A stretch of 64,000 bases of DNA from Polynucleobacter sp. UK-Mo-2m-Kol15. GTDB lineage: Bacteria; Pseudomonadota; Gammaproteobacteria; Burkholderiales; Burkholderiaceae. Positions within the stretch are counted from its first letter, which is position 1. Every line of letters starts with the position of its first letter. The stretch is taken from assembly GCF_018881505.1 (NCBI RefSeq), contig NZ_JACVQC010000001.1:1161927-1225926 (forward strand). The letters run 5' to 3'. The notes under the pieces are model-generated. The model did no database searches. It saw only the letters and a list, made by a program, of their open reading frames with translations, and was not told where the DNA came from. Positions 44,216-52,255 of the stretch are shown here, piece after piece. Made by a program: the position numbers and the translations under genes.

Positions 44216-45856
44216 ATGACAGCATTGGCTTTAGCCCGTTCGTGGCGCCCTAAAACTTTCTCCCAATTGGTAGGACAAGACCATGTGGTTAAGGCCTTAA
44301 CCCATGCCTTAGACCAGGGTCGACTCCACCACGCTTGGCTCTTTACGGGCACTCGCGGGGTCGGAAAGACCACAATCGCCCGAATTATGGCCAAAGCTCT
44401 CAATTGCACTGGGGAGGACGGCCAGGGTCGCATGACCTCAGAACCTTGCGGCAAATGCCCAGCTTGCCTAGAAATCGATGCTGGACGATTTGTCGACTAT
44501 ATAGAGATGGATGCTGCAAGTAATCGCGGGGTAGACGATATTGCTGCTCTATTGGAGAAGGCGGCCTACGCCCCAAGCAATGCACGTTACAAGGTCTACA
44601 TGATTGATGAGGTGCATATGCTCACCAATCATGCTTTTAATGCCATGCTCAAAACGCTCGAAGAGCCGCCTGAACATGTGAAGTTCATACTTGCAACTAC
44701 GGATCCCCAAAAGATCCCAGTCACCATTCTGTCCCGTTGCCTACAGTTCAATCTCAAGCAAATGCCAGTACCGCTCATCGTGGAGCATTTAGAAAAAGTA
44801 CTCGCCGCAGAAAAAGTGGATTGCGAAACCAATGCCCTTCGAGTTTTGGCTAAAGCGGCACAAGGCTCCATGCGCGATGCCTTATCGCTAACTGATCAAG
44901 CCATCGCATATGCCGCTGGCAAAGTATCTGAAGAAGCCGTACGCGGCATGCTCGGCACCTTAGATGATGCTTATCTCATCAGAATTCTGGATTCACTGAT
45001 AGCTAAAGATGGTGCAACATTATTAGCCATTGCCAATGAGATGGGTGAGCGCAGTATGTCTTTCTCATTAGCGCTGGCTGATCTATCTAGCCTGATTCAA
45101 AAAATCGCAGCTGCACAAATTGTTCCTGACTCAGTATTAGAAGACTGGCCAGAAGCAGCAGAGATTCGTCGCTTGGCTAGTGCACTGACAAAAGAAGAGG
45201 CGCAACTCTTCTATCAAATTAGCATCACCAGCCGTCCGGATCTATCACTAGCACCAGATGAGCAAACTGGCTTTGCTATGACACTCTTGCGTATGCTGGC
45301 CTTTCGTCCGGGAGGCGAAGCTCCAGGCAGGGTAGGAAATTCGACGCCTCCAGTAGTAAGCACCCCAAGACCGGTTTCACCAGCAAACCAAACTGCTGCT
45401 CCAGTTAGAGCTGCGCCTGCTGCATCTACTCCCACACCAGTAGCTAAGCCTGCTGCATCAGCCTCCAGCGCAGATCGTCCGGACTGGCATACCTTGATGC
45501 GCCAGTTGCCTGTTAAGGGTTTGGTACAGCAGTTAGCATTTCAGACAGAATTACAAGATTGGGAAGATTCACCGGCAGGCGTGCGCGCAACGGTTGTGAC
45601 ACCCATGCCCCAGCTCGCATCTGATGCTTCTGTTGGTCGTCTTGCGGATGCGCTGTCTGCACACTTTGCTAAGCCGATCAAAGTGATTATTGAGAAGGGT
45701 GAAGTTGAAGGTAAGACGGTCGCTAAAGTCGATGCCCAGATTCATCAAGAGAAAAGACAGAATGCAGAGCAGATGATTGCGCAAGATCCATTTATTCAGC
45801 AATTAGAAAAAGAGTTTGGAGCCAAGGTAGTCGGTGGCTCCGTGAAACCTCTTTAA
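44216..45856 (+). CDS. dnaX: DNA polymerase III subunit gamma/tau
   Basis: A 546-residue clamp-loader ATPase. Walker A GTRGVGKTTIAR near residue 45, the zinc knuckle CGKCPACLEID, MIDEVHMLTNHAFNAMLKTLEEPP and the sensor ATTDPQKIPVTILSRC are in place. After an Ala/Pro/Thr-rich linker (residues about 370-420) a C-terminal tau domain follows. I saw no A-AAA-AAG slippery heptamer in the coding frame, so a separate gamma form is not evident. Followed by ybaB and recR. Confidence 0.96.
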   Translation: MTALALARSWRPKTFSQLVGQDHVVKALTHALDQGRLHHAWLFTGTRGVGKTTIARIMAKALNCTGEDGQGRMTSEPCGKCPACLEIDAGRFVDYIEMDAASNRGVDDIAALLEKAAYAPSNARYKVYMIDEVHMLTNHAFNAMLKTLEEPPEHVKFILATTDPQKIPVTILSRCLQFNLKQMPVPLIVEHLEKVLAAEKVDCETNALRVLAKAAQGSMRDALSLTDQAIAYAAGKVSEEAVRGMLGTLDDAYLIRILDSLIAKDGATLLAIANEMGERSMSFSLALADLSSLIQKIAAAQIVPDSVLEDWPEAAEIRRLASALTKEEAQLFYQISITSRPDLSLAPDEQTGFAMTLLRMLAFRPGGEAPGRVGNSTPPVVSTPRPVSPANQTAAPVRAAPAASTPTPVAKPAASASSADRPDWHTLMRQLPVKGLVQQLAFQTELQDWEDSPAGVRATVVTPMPQLASDASVGRLADALSAHFAKPIKVIIEKGEVEGKTVAKVDAQIHQEKRQNAEQMIAQDPFIQQLEKEFGAKVVGGSVKPL

Positions 45857-45910
45857 TTGAGTTTCATATTCATAGATAGATCTAAGACAAATAAACAAAG
45901 GAAATAAGCG

Positions 45911-46234
45911 ATGATGAAAGGTGGCCTTGCTGGTTTGATGAAACAAGCCCAGCAGATGCAAGAGAAGATGAAAGTAGCGCAAGAGCAATTGGCTGCGCTA
46001 GAAGTCACTGGCCAAGCTGCTGGTGGTTTAGTGAAAGTCACCATCTCTGGCAAACATGAAATGAAGCGTGTGCAGATCGATCCAGGCGCAATGGATGATC
46101 GCGAAATGCTCGAAGACTTACTGGTTACTGCCTACACAGAAGCATTCAAACAAGTAGAAGCTGCTAGCTCACAAGTGATGTCTGGTGCTACTGCGGGTAT
46201 GCCAATGCCTCCTGGATTTAAGTTACCGTTTTAA
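45911..46234 (+). CDS. ybaB: YbaB/EbfC family nucleoid-associated protein
   Basis: A 107-residue dimeric DNA-binding protein. [32 protein letters not shown] and the C-terminal [12 protein letters not shown] are family hallmarks. It sits between dnaX and recR in the standard order, 54 bases after dnaX and overlapping recR by one base, so all three are probably one transcript. Start is ATG 45911 or the adjacent ATG. Confidence 0.95.
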   Translation: MMKGGLAGLMKQAQQMQEKMKVAQEQLAALEVTGQAAGGLVKVTISGKHEMKRVQIDPGAMDDREMLEDLLVTAYTEAFKQVEAASSQVMSGATAGMPMPPGFKLPF

Positions 46235-46848
46235 TGGCTCGTCAAGAAGCTCCGCAAGATGCCCTTGGTCGATTGATCGAGGCATTACGCGTATTGCCTG
46301 GAGTAGGACCAAAGTCAGCACAACGCATGGCTTTTTATCTACTGCAGCATGATCGCAATGGAGCAGCAGTTTTAGCTCAATCATTAGGTGAGGCTGTGGA
46401 GACAGTAGGGCACTGCACCCGCTGCAATACTTTCTCGGAAACTCAAATCTGCGTTACTTGTAATGATGATCGTCGTGATCCATCATTACTGTGCATTGTA
46501 GAAACACCAGCTGATCAAGTCATGGTCGAGCAGACCTTGAGCTTCAAAGGCAATTACTTTGTATTAATGGGTCGCATCTCACCACTCGATGGTATGGGTC
46601 CCAATGAAATTCATTTCGATCGATTGCTTAATCGCATTGAAGCCCCAGATACTGGAGTGCCAGTCAGGGAGGTTGTATTAGCAACGAATTTCACGAGTGA
46701 AGGTGAGGCTACAGCCCACTACATTGGTGAGGTACTTAAATCCAAAGGCATCAAAGTCACCAGAATTGCCAGAGGTATTCCGGTAGGTGGTGAGTTGGAA
46801 TATGTGGATGCAGGCACCTTGGCCAGAGCGCTGATGGATCGTCGCTAA
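46234..46848 (+). CDS. recR: Recombination mediator RecR
   Basis: A 204-residue ring-forming protein of the RecFOR pathway. Helix-hairpin-helix [17 protein letters not shown], zinc finger [16 protein letters not shown] and Toprim region [10 protein letters not shown] with [11 protein letters not shown] are present in order. The ATG overlaps the ybaB stop (TAATG). Length matches the family. A modest terminator follows. Confidence 0.97.
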   Translation: MARQEAPQDALGRLIEALRVLPGVGPKSAQRMAFYLLQHDRNGAAVLAQSLGEAVETVGHCTRCNTFSETQICVTCNDDRRDPSLLCIVETPADQVMVEQTLSFKGNYFVLMGRISPLDGMGPNEIHFDRLLNRIEAPDTGVPVREVVLATNFTSEGEATAHYIGEVLKSKGIKVTRIARGIPVGGELEYVDAGTLARALMDRR

Positions 46849-46855
46849 GTAAAGT

Positions 46856-46881
46856 GGTTTTCTAAAAACCCTTTTGTTTTT
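46856..46881 (+). terminator. Putative terminator after recR
   Basis: GGTTTT, loop CTA, AAAACC, then CTTTTGTTTTT. The stem is short and A/T-rich but the T-tract is good, and it lies eight bases after recR. Confidence 0.6.
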
Positions 46882-46974
46882 GGCGTTGATTGACATGCAC
46901 CTTTTTAATAAAATCTCAGCTCACCCCTTTTAACTAATGTTGTCCTTGCTGTGCCCCCTATAAATTCGTCATAA

Positions 46975-46994
46975 TTGCTATACTTGTATAGCAA
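46975..46994 (+). promoter_or_regulatory. Palindromic operator with embedded extended -10 of the relBE cassette
   Basis: TTGCTATACT and TTGTATAGCA with a final A form an 18-of-20-base palindrome. Its left arm contains TGCTATACT, an extended -10, while no good -35 is seen. The antitoxin would bind here and repress its own promoter. The AGGAGG ribosome site follows at 47000-47005. Confidence 0.72.
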
Positions 46995-47009
46995 AGACTA
47001 GGAGGTCAT

Positions 47010-47234
47010 ATGTTGGCAATACGATTACCCAAGGAAATTGAATTGAGACTTGATTTTTTGGCCAAGGCGACCGGAAGAACAAAAACCTTCTATGCCCGCG
47101 AAGCAATTCTGGCTTATCTAGAAGATTTGGAAGATGTATATCTAGCGGATAAGAGTATGAAAGCCTTAAAAAGTGGCAAAGTAAAAGCTATTCCATTGGA
47201 TCAAGTGGAGCGAAATCTTGGTTTGGCAGATTGA
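47010..47234 (+). CDS. relB: RelB-family antitoxin
   Basis: A 74-residue antitoxin. The ribbon-helix-helix part MLAIRLPKEIELRLDFLAKA and TKTFYAREAILAYLEDLEDVY binds DNA; the tail GKVKAIPLDQVERNLGL wraps the toxin. Typical of RelB/StbD-type antitoxins paired with RelE. Preceded by AGGAGG and a palindromic operator. Overlaps the toxin start by 17 bases. Confidence 0.9.
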   Translation: MLAIRLPKEIELRLDFLAKATGRTKTFYAREAILAYLEDLEDVYLADKSMKALKSGKVKAIPLDQVERNLGLAD

Positions 47235-47487
47235 GTTTGCCCCATCAGCACAAAAACAATTAAGAAAATTTGATCCTAAAGTAGCTAAAAGAATTATTGG
47301 GTTTTGCAGAGAGAGGCTTGCCGTTCAGGCTGACCCCAGAATTCTTGGTGAAGCTTTAAAGGGAACTGAGTATGGGGGCTACTGGCGCTATCGGGTCGGT
47401 GATTATCGGATCATTACCTCTATTAAAGATAAAGAGATCAGCATTCTCGTCTTGAGTGTTGGTGATCGAAAGCACATATACAAATAA
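47218..47487 (+). CDS. relE: RelE-family mRNA interferase toxin
   Basis: An 89-residue RelE/ParE-fold toxin. MVWQIEFAPSAQKQLRKFDP, ALKGTEYGGYWRYRVGDYRII and VLSVGDRKHIY are characteristic, with the basic and tyrosine residues of the active cleft kept. RelE cuts mRNA in the ribosomal A site. It starts at TTG 47218, inside the antitoxin gene, limiting its translation. Its stop overlaps the start of the third gene (TAATG). Confidence 0.92.
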   Translation: MVWQIEFAPSAQKQLRKFDPKVAKRIIGFCRERLAVQADPRILGEALKGTEYGGYWRYRVGDYRIITSIKDKEISILVLSVGDRKHIYK

Positions 47488-47684
47488 TGCCCAAAGTGAT
47501 TAGGTTGTCTCAGAATCTAGTAATGCAAGCTTGGGAAGTTGGTAGGCTTGCTGGAAGTTTCCCATCTCAACAAATTGAGTATTGGGTTCATTTGGGAAAA
47601 ATTGCGGAAGACCATTCCGAATTATCCGTTCCAAAGTTGTTTGACATCCTGAATGCCCAGTCTCTGGAGCCTAATCGTCACTAA
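47487..47684 (+). CDS. ParD-like antitoxin family protein, third gene of the TA cassette
   Basis: A 65-residue protein starting MPKVIRLSQNLVMQAWEV, then SFPSQQIEYWVHLGKIAED, which matches the ParD-like antitoxin family (ribbon-helix-helix with the QIEYW segment). The ATG overlaps the relE stop, so it is translated with the toxin. A second antitoxin-like protein behind relBE is not standard; it may be a co-regulator or a remnant of another module whose toxin is missing. Confidence 0.75.
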   Translation: MPKVIRLSQNLVMQAWEVGRLAGSFPSQQIEYWVHLGKIAEDHSELSVPKLFDILNAQSLEPNRH

Positions 47685-47852
47685 TTCGACATAAATTCTA
47701 GGTAAACTAGTCCTTTTTAGGGATAATTTGGCCAGCACCCCTGTTGAGCTTCAATCTCACTCCGTGCCTATCCGAGCTGTCTTGTTTTTACCCCGGTAGA
47801 TCTGGTCCTTACGTTTTCATTGGCCATTGATGCTAAGCATGATGAAGTTTTA

Positions 47853-49271
47853 ATGATCCATAAATCCTATGTTTTCTTATTGAGCTTGCTTGCTGCCTTT
47901 TACAGCACGACTGCGCTCGCTCAGAAGGCGGGTTCGGGATCAGATCAAATCGCAACTTTTGCCGCTCCCATTGATGGTGTTCCAACAGAAGGAACGCTCT
48001 TTGGCTTGCCAGTGAATATTCATGGGCAAACGACTTACGTTAATCAGCGTTACAACAATTTCACCTCATCCTATTCTGGTCAGAATAGTTTGAATGCTCA
48101 AAACTCCATGAGCTATACCTGGTCCGGCACTTTATTCTTTGGTGCGCGCATTGCACCGAATACGGATATCTATTTCAATCCTGAAGTTATTTCTGGAGTG
48201 CCCTTTTCTGGCTTAGTGGGCTTGGGTGGTTTTACCAACGGCGAAGGTAGTAAAGCGACAGGCGCACAAGCCAAGTTTTATTCTGCCCGCGCTTTTGCTC
48301 GCCATACCATCAATCAAGAAGGTAGCAAACTTGTTCTTGAGGATGAGGCCAATCAAATTACCCAAACGGTCAGCAGTAATCGTGTTGTGTTGACTGGCGG
48401 TCAGTTTTCTACGCTAGATATCTTTGATGACAGCCGTTATGCCAAAGACCCTCGTATTCAGTTTATGAACTGGGGCAATATGACCTATCTCGCATACGAC
48501 TATGCAGCCGATGCGAGAGGCTATAGCTGGGGCTTGGCAGGAGAATGGTATCTCGATAATTGGGTCATGCGAGCCTCGAGAATGCTAGCCCCTAAATCAC
48601 CAAATGGTCGTGACCTTAATTGGCAAATCTTCAATACCTATGGCGATCAAGTGGAGGTAGAGCGTCAACATAATATCGCTAATCTTCCTGGCAAGGTCAG
48701 CGTTTTGGCGTATCGCAACAAGATGATGCTGGCGCGGTTCTCTGATGCGACTAATTACATTGATCAAGATCCTAATGCTCGCCAAGGCACTCAAGCAATC
48801 AACAATGTCCGCAACAATATGCAGATCAAAACTGGTATTGGTTTACATGGAGAGCAAGCTTTAACAAAAGACCTCGGCATCTATGCTCGCGCCTTTACAT
48901 CAGATGGCCATACTGAAACCATGTCGTTTACTGAGGCGGACAATTCCATCTCGGTTGGTATGGGCATGAACGGTACAAGTTGGAAGCGCCCAAAAGACAG
49001 CGTTGGTATCTCGATGATGCAAAACGGTTTATCAAGCTATCGCCTTAGCTATCTCCAAGCGGGAGGTGTGTCCTATTTCATTGGCGACTACGCTAGCCCA
49101 AGTCAGACGATTTCGTATTCACCGGAGCGGATCGGCGAGATCTATTACAACGCTACCGTAATTAAGAATGTTTTAGCGGGTTTGAATTTCCAGCACATCA
49201 TTAATCCGGCCTATAACGCTGCTCGTGGACCGGTCAATATCCTGTCTTTCAGGATCCATGCTGAGTTCTAG
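47853..49271 (+). CDS. OprB-type carbohydrate porin
   Basis: A 472-residue outer-membrane protein. A signal peptide (ending TTALAQK) is followed by beta-strand-rich sequence with GQFSTLDIFDDSRYAKDPRIQFMNWG and DARGYSWGLAGEWYLDNW, both seen in OprB-family proteins, and a C-terminal aromatic strand ending HAEF. It would let sugars or other small solutes enter. ATG 47853 is chosen for its signal peptide. Its 176-base gap to the efflux operon leaves it unclear whether they are cotranscribed. Confidence 0.72.
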   Translation: MIHKSYVFLLSLLAAFYSTTALAQKAGSGSDQIATFAAPIDGVPTEGTLFGLPVNIHGQTTYVNQRYNNFTSSYSGQNSLNAQNSMSYTWSGTLFFGARIAPNTDIYFNPEVISGVPFSGLVGLGGFTNGEGSKATGAQAKFYSARAFARHTINQEGSKLVLEDEANQITQTVSSNRVVLTGGQFSTLDIFDDSRYAKDPRIQFMNWGNMTYLAYDYAADARGYSWGLAGEWYLDNWVMRASRMLAPKSPNGRDLNWQIFNTYGDQVEVERQHNIANLPGKVSVLAYRNKMMLARFSDATNYIDQDPNARQGTQAINNVRNNMQIKTGIGLHGEQALTKDLGIYARAFTSDGHTETMSFTEADNSISVGMGMNGTSWKRPKDSVGISMMQNGLSSYRLSYLQAGGVSYFIGDYASPSQTISYSPERIGEIYYNATVIKNVLAGLNFQHIINPAYNAARGPVNILSFRIHAEF

Positions 49272-49447
49272 GGATTTCACTTAGAAATAATTTAATTATT
49301 ATCTTTAGAATCAATGGCTTATGAAACTCCAATAAGTAGACTTTTGGAATTTGTCACCTATAATCTTTAAAACCCCCTTACCAATGCAGGTAATTCTGCA
49401 TCTGGGGCTATAAAAACAGCATTATTAGAGATTTAGAGGCAGCCGAT

Positions 49448-50974
49448 TTGATTTACGGCCATGAAAAAAAGAGCCAATTTATTGATGTCAGAACAACCCC
49501 ATTCAGCTGGGTTGCTTATCTAATCGCCCCATTATTTCTGATAAGCCCGGTTATTGCTCAAACATCGCCCGCTAATCCCGCCATAACTGCGAGCGTAACA
49601 GTCCAGACAAATGAATCCAAGGATGCTCTATCAACACCGCCGTTGGGGAGCACTCCTGCAAATGCCGCGCCACTATTTGGGCCAGTAACTCAAAGTAATA
49701 CACCGAAGATCTATACAAAAGGTGTTCAATCAGGCCCCGCGGAAATGGATTTACGGCAGCTTTGGAATGAACTCAAACTGAACAACCCTCAGCTGTCTTC
49801 ATTGCGCGAGTCCTATTTATCCGCCAAGGCAACTGTGCCGCAGATCAATGCTCCAGCTAATCCGCAAGTAGGCCTCGTGTGGTCAGGCATGCCATCAAAT
49901 TCACCATTTGCTTTGGGTGGGGCAAACGCACCTAATCCACCCCAGTATCCTAATGGCATCAGTAGTAATAACTCAATTTCTATTGCGCAGCCGTTTCAGT
50001 TTCCGGGTAAGAAGAGTTTGGCCTCCGACATTGCCAATACCAATGCTGAAGCACTATTGGCTCAAAGTGAATCTATCTATTTACAGCTCGGTGCCCAACT
50101 ATCCACTTTGTATTACACCGCTTTAGCATCGCAAAAGCAGTTACAGGTACTGAAAGAGTCGGCAATGCGCTTGGAGATGATTAAGAATGTAGCAAAAGCG
50201 CGCTACTCAAATAATTCTGCAGCTTATGTTGAATATCTCAATGCGCAAGTAGCACAAAGCGCAGCACAAGCCGATCAATTTAATGTTGAGCGTCAGCTTT
50301 CAGTCGCCCTCAATAACATCAATACTTTAGTGGGTCGTCACTCGAGAGAAAAGCTAGTCTTGCGCGGTGATGTACGTCGTGCCATGAACAGTGTGCCTAC
50401 TCTACTAGAGTTGGAAGATTATGCAGAAACTAGTCACCCCTCTTTGAAGAGCTCAACATTGCAGTTAGAGGCTGCCCGCAAGGGCGTAGATCTTGCCAAG
50501 AAAGCGTATTTGCCAGACTTTCAGGTCATTGGCTCCTCATTTACGCCGCGCGGTCCATTTTCAGCTAACAATGGAACGATGTTCTACCAGTTAGAGCTCG
50601 ATCTCATCATTCCGCTGTATTTCTTTACCAAGGAAAAATATGGAGTTGAGCAGGCGCAACGAAATCAAGCGGCTGCAGAGGCGGGCAACATTTCTAATCG
50701 TCAACAAATTGTGTTGGCAGTCAATAGCGCCTATGCCACCTATGAGCAGGCAAAGAATCAAACTCAATTTTTAAAAGAGCGTCAAGTGCCTCAAGCAGAT
50801 GCTGCTTATAAGGTTGGCCTGACTCAGTACTCTAATAATGGTCAGGGATTTAACGATCTACTGACAGCGCAAACACAATTGCGTAGTTTAGAAGTTCAAT
50901 TGGCGCTAGCGGAGAGTAATCTGCTCCAAGCGCAAGCAATATTGCTAGTGACATCTGGCAAAGAACCTTTTTAA
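49448..50974 (+). CDS. TolC-family outer-membrane efflux protein (CzcC/CusC-like)
   Basis: A 508-residue protein of the outer-membrane channel family. After an exported N terminus (hydrophobic residues about 20-36) come two repeats with long helices, e.g. LRQLWNELKLNNPQLSSLRE and LEDYAETSHPSLKSSTLQLE, and the closing QTQLRSLEVQLALAESNLLQ. It forms the exit duct of the RND pump encoded next. Starts at TTG 49448; no in-frame ATG is near and AGAGG lies eight bases before. The N terminus is longer than usual. Confidence 0.85.
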   Translation: MIYGHEKKSQFIDVRTTPFSWVAYLIAPLFLISPVIAQTSPANPAITASVTVQTNESKDALSTPPLGSTPANAAPLFGPVTQSNTPKIYTKGVQSGPAEMDLRQLWNELKLNNPQLSSLRESYLSAKATVPQINAPANPQVGLVWSGMPSNSPFALGGANAPNPPQYPNGISSNNSISIAQPFQFPGKKSLASDIANTNAEALLAQSESIYLQLGAQLSTLYYTALASQKQLQVLKESAMRLEMIKNVAKARYSNNSAAYVEYLNAQVAQSAAQADQFNVERQLSVALNNINTLVGRHSREKLVLRGDVRRAMNSVPTLLELEDYAETSHPSLKSSTLQLEAARKGVDLAKKAYLPDFQVIGSSFTPRGPFSANNGTMFYQLELDLIIPLYFFTKEKYGVEQAQRNQAAAEAGNISNRQQIVLAVNSAYATYEQAKNQTQFLKERQVPQADAAYKVGLTQYSNNGQGFNDLLTAQTQLRSLEVQLALAESNLLQAQAILLVTSGKEPF

Positions 50975-50980
50975 GGAGCA

Positions 50981-52255
50981 GTGTTGAAAGACAAAATTCT
51001 TTCTTTTTTAAAACAGCTTGCCGATAAGGTAAGACCTATCGCCGACAAGGTATTGCATTTTGGTGGCCATCATCTTCTGGTGGCCCTTGCCAGTGTTGCT
51101 GGTCTGTACTGGAATCTCAGCCCGCAAAATCGTCATCGAGTGCGTTTAGCCGCCTATGCTTTTACTATTTTATCGATGGGTATTGTTTTAGGCCGTATTA
51201 CTATTGTGAATCGTATCGTCAAAATTGAAGCCTCTGATAAAGCATTGAAGGTAGAGAAGAGTGGCATCTTGGAGTTAAAGCTTCCGGGTATCAAGCTCAA
51301 CCCAGAAATTTACATCTTCCAAACTGCTGAAAAAGTACAGGTACCAATCGATATCAAAGTTGCTGGTCGTCTGGCCTTTAATGCGGAAAAATCTAAAGTA
51401 CTGTCTGCTCGTGCACCAGGACGGGTAGAGCATATTTATGCTTTTGAGGGTGCTGAGGTTAATGTCGGCTCTCCAGTAGTGGAGATCTACAGCCCAGAAT
51501 TTGTTTCTGCTCAGCAAGAGTACTTGCTTTCTTCTAGAACTGCCAAGGTATTGGAGACCAGCAAAACGATGAGTGATCTTTTAGGTGATGCTCGCATTAC
51601 TCAAGAGGCTGCCGCTAATCGCATTCGGAATCTGGGGGCTGGTGATGGGGATATTAAAGCGATTGAAGCTAATGGTAAGACCCAAGCCAATCTCATCATG
51701 CGCTCCCCATTAAAAGGGGTGCTAGTAAAGCGCAGTGTTGAGCCAGGCTCAGCCGTGAACTCAGGTGATGTGATTGCTACTTTGGCCGACCCAAAACAAC
51801 TTTGGTTCTTAGGAAACGTATTTGAGCAGGATTTGCGTCTAGTCAAGCAAGGTCAAAAACTGACCTTACAAGTTGAGGCTTATCCCGATAAAGAATTTGT
51901 TGCCTATGCAAATTACCTAGCTCCAGCAATTGACTCTCAGACACGTGCCTTGCTGATTCGTGCAGAGATTGAGAATGCCGATAACCTCTTGCGTCCCGAT
52001 ATGTATGTTTCCGCTAAATTAACTACGGGGATGGCTGATGCCATCGTGGTTCCTCAAACGGCGGTAGTGCGTATTCGGGAAATACGCTATGTGATTATCA
52101 AAGTGGGCGCCGAGACATTTCGCCGCATACCAGTCAAAGGTTATGATCTCAATAGCAAAGCCTTCGCTATTACTGAGGGTGTAGAGTCAGGCTCTCGTAT
52201 TCTTGCTGAAGGTGCCGTTCTATTAAACGACCGTTTTGCTAAGCAGGAAGATTAA
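50981..52255 (+). CDS. RND efflux periplasmic adaptor (CzcB/CusB-like) with unusual N terminus
   Basis: A 424-residue membrane-fusion protein. Lipoyl/barrel segments LSARAPGRVEHIYAFEGAEV and MRSPLKGVLVKRSVEPGSAV, then LRPDMYVSAKLTTG, are standard. The first 95 residues hold two hydrophobic stretches (about 30-45 and 56-75), unlike the single N-terminal anchor of most adaptors. GTG 50981 or TTG 50984 could start it; AAGGAG precedes. No His-rich metal-chaperone tail. Six bases after the TolC gene. Confidence 0.85.
   Translation: MLKDKILSFLKQLADKVRPIADKVLHFGGHHLLVALASVAGLYWNLSPQNRHRVRLAAYAFTILSMGIVLGRITIVNRIVKIEASDKALKVEKSGILELKLPGIKLNPEIYIFQTAEKVQVPIDIKVAGRLAFNAEKSKVLSARAPGRVEHIYAFEGAEVNVGSPVVEIYSPEFVSAQQEYLLSSRTAKVLETSKTMSDLLGDARITQEAAANRIRNLGAGDGDIKAIEANGKTQANLIMRSPLKGVLVKRSVEPGSAVNSGDVIATLADPKQLWFLGNVFEQDLRLVKQGQKLTLQVEAYPDKEFVAYANYLAPAIDSQTRALLIRAEIENADNLLRPDMYVSAKLTTGMADAIVVPQTAVVRIREIRYVIIKVGAETFRRIPVKGYDLNSKAFAITEGVESGSRILAEGAVLLNDRFAKQED

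Noticed and set aside
44216-45856. Programmed frameshift in dnaX for a gamma form.
   Set aside because: No A-AAA-AAG or long A-run in the required frame was found; runs such as GAAAAAG occur in the wrong phase.
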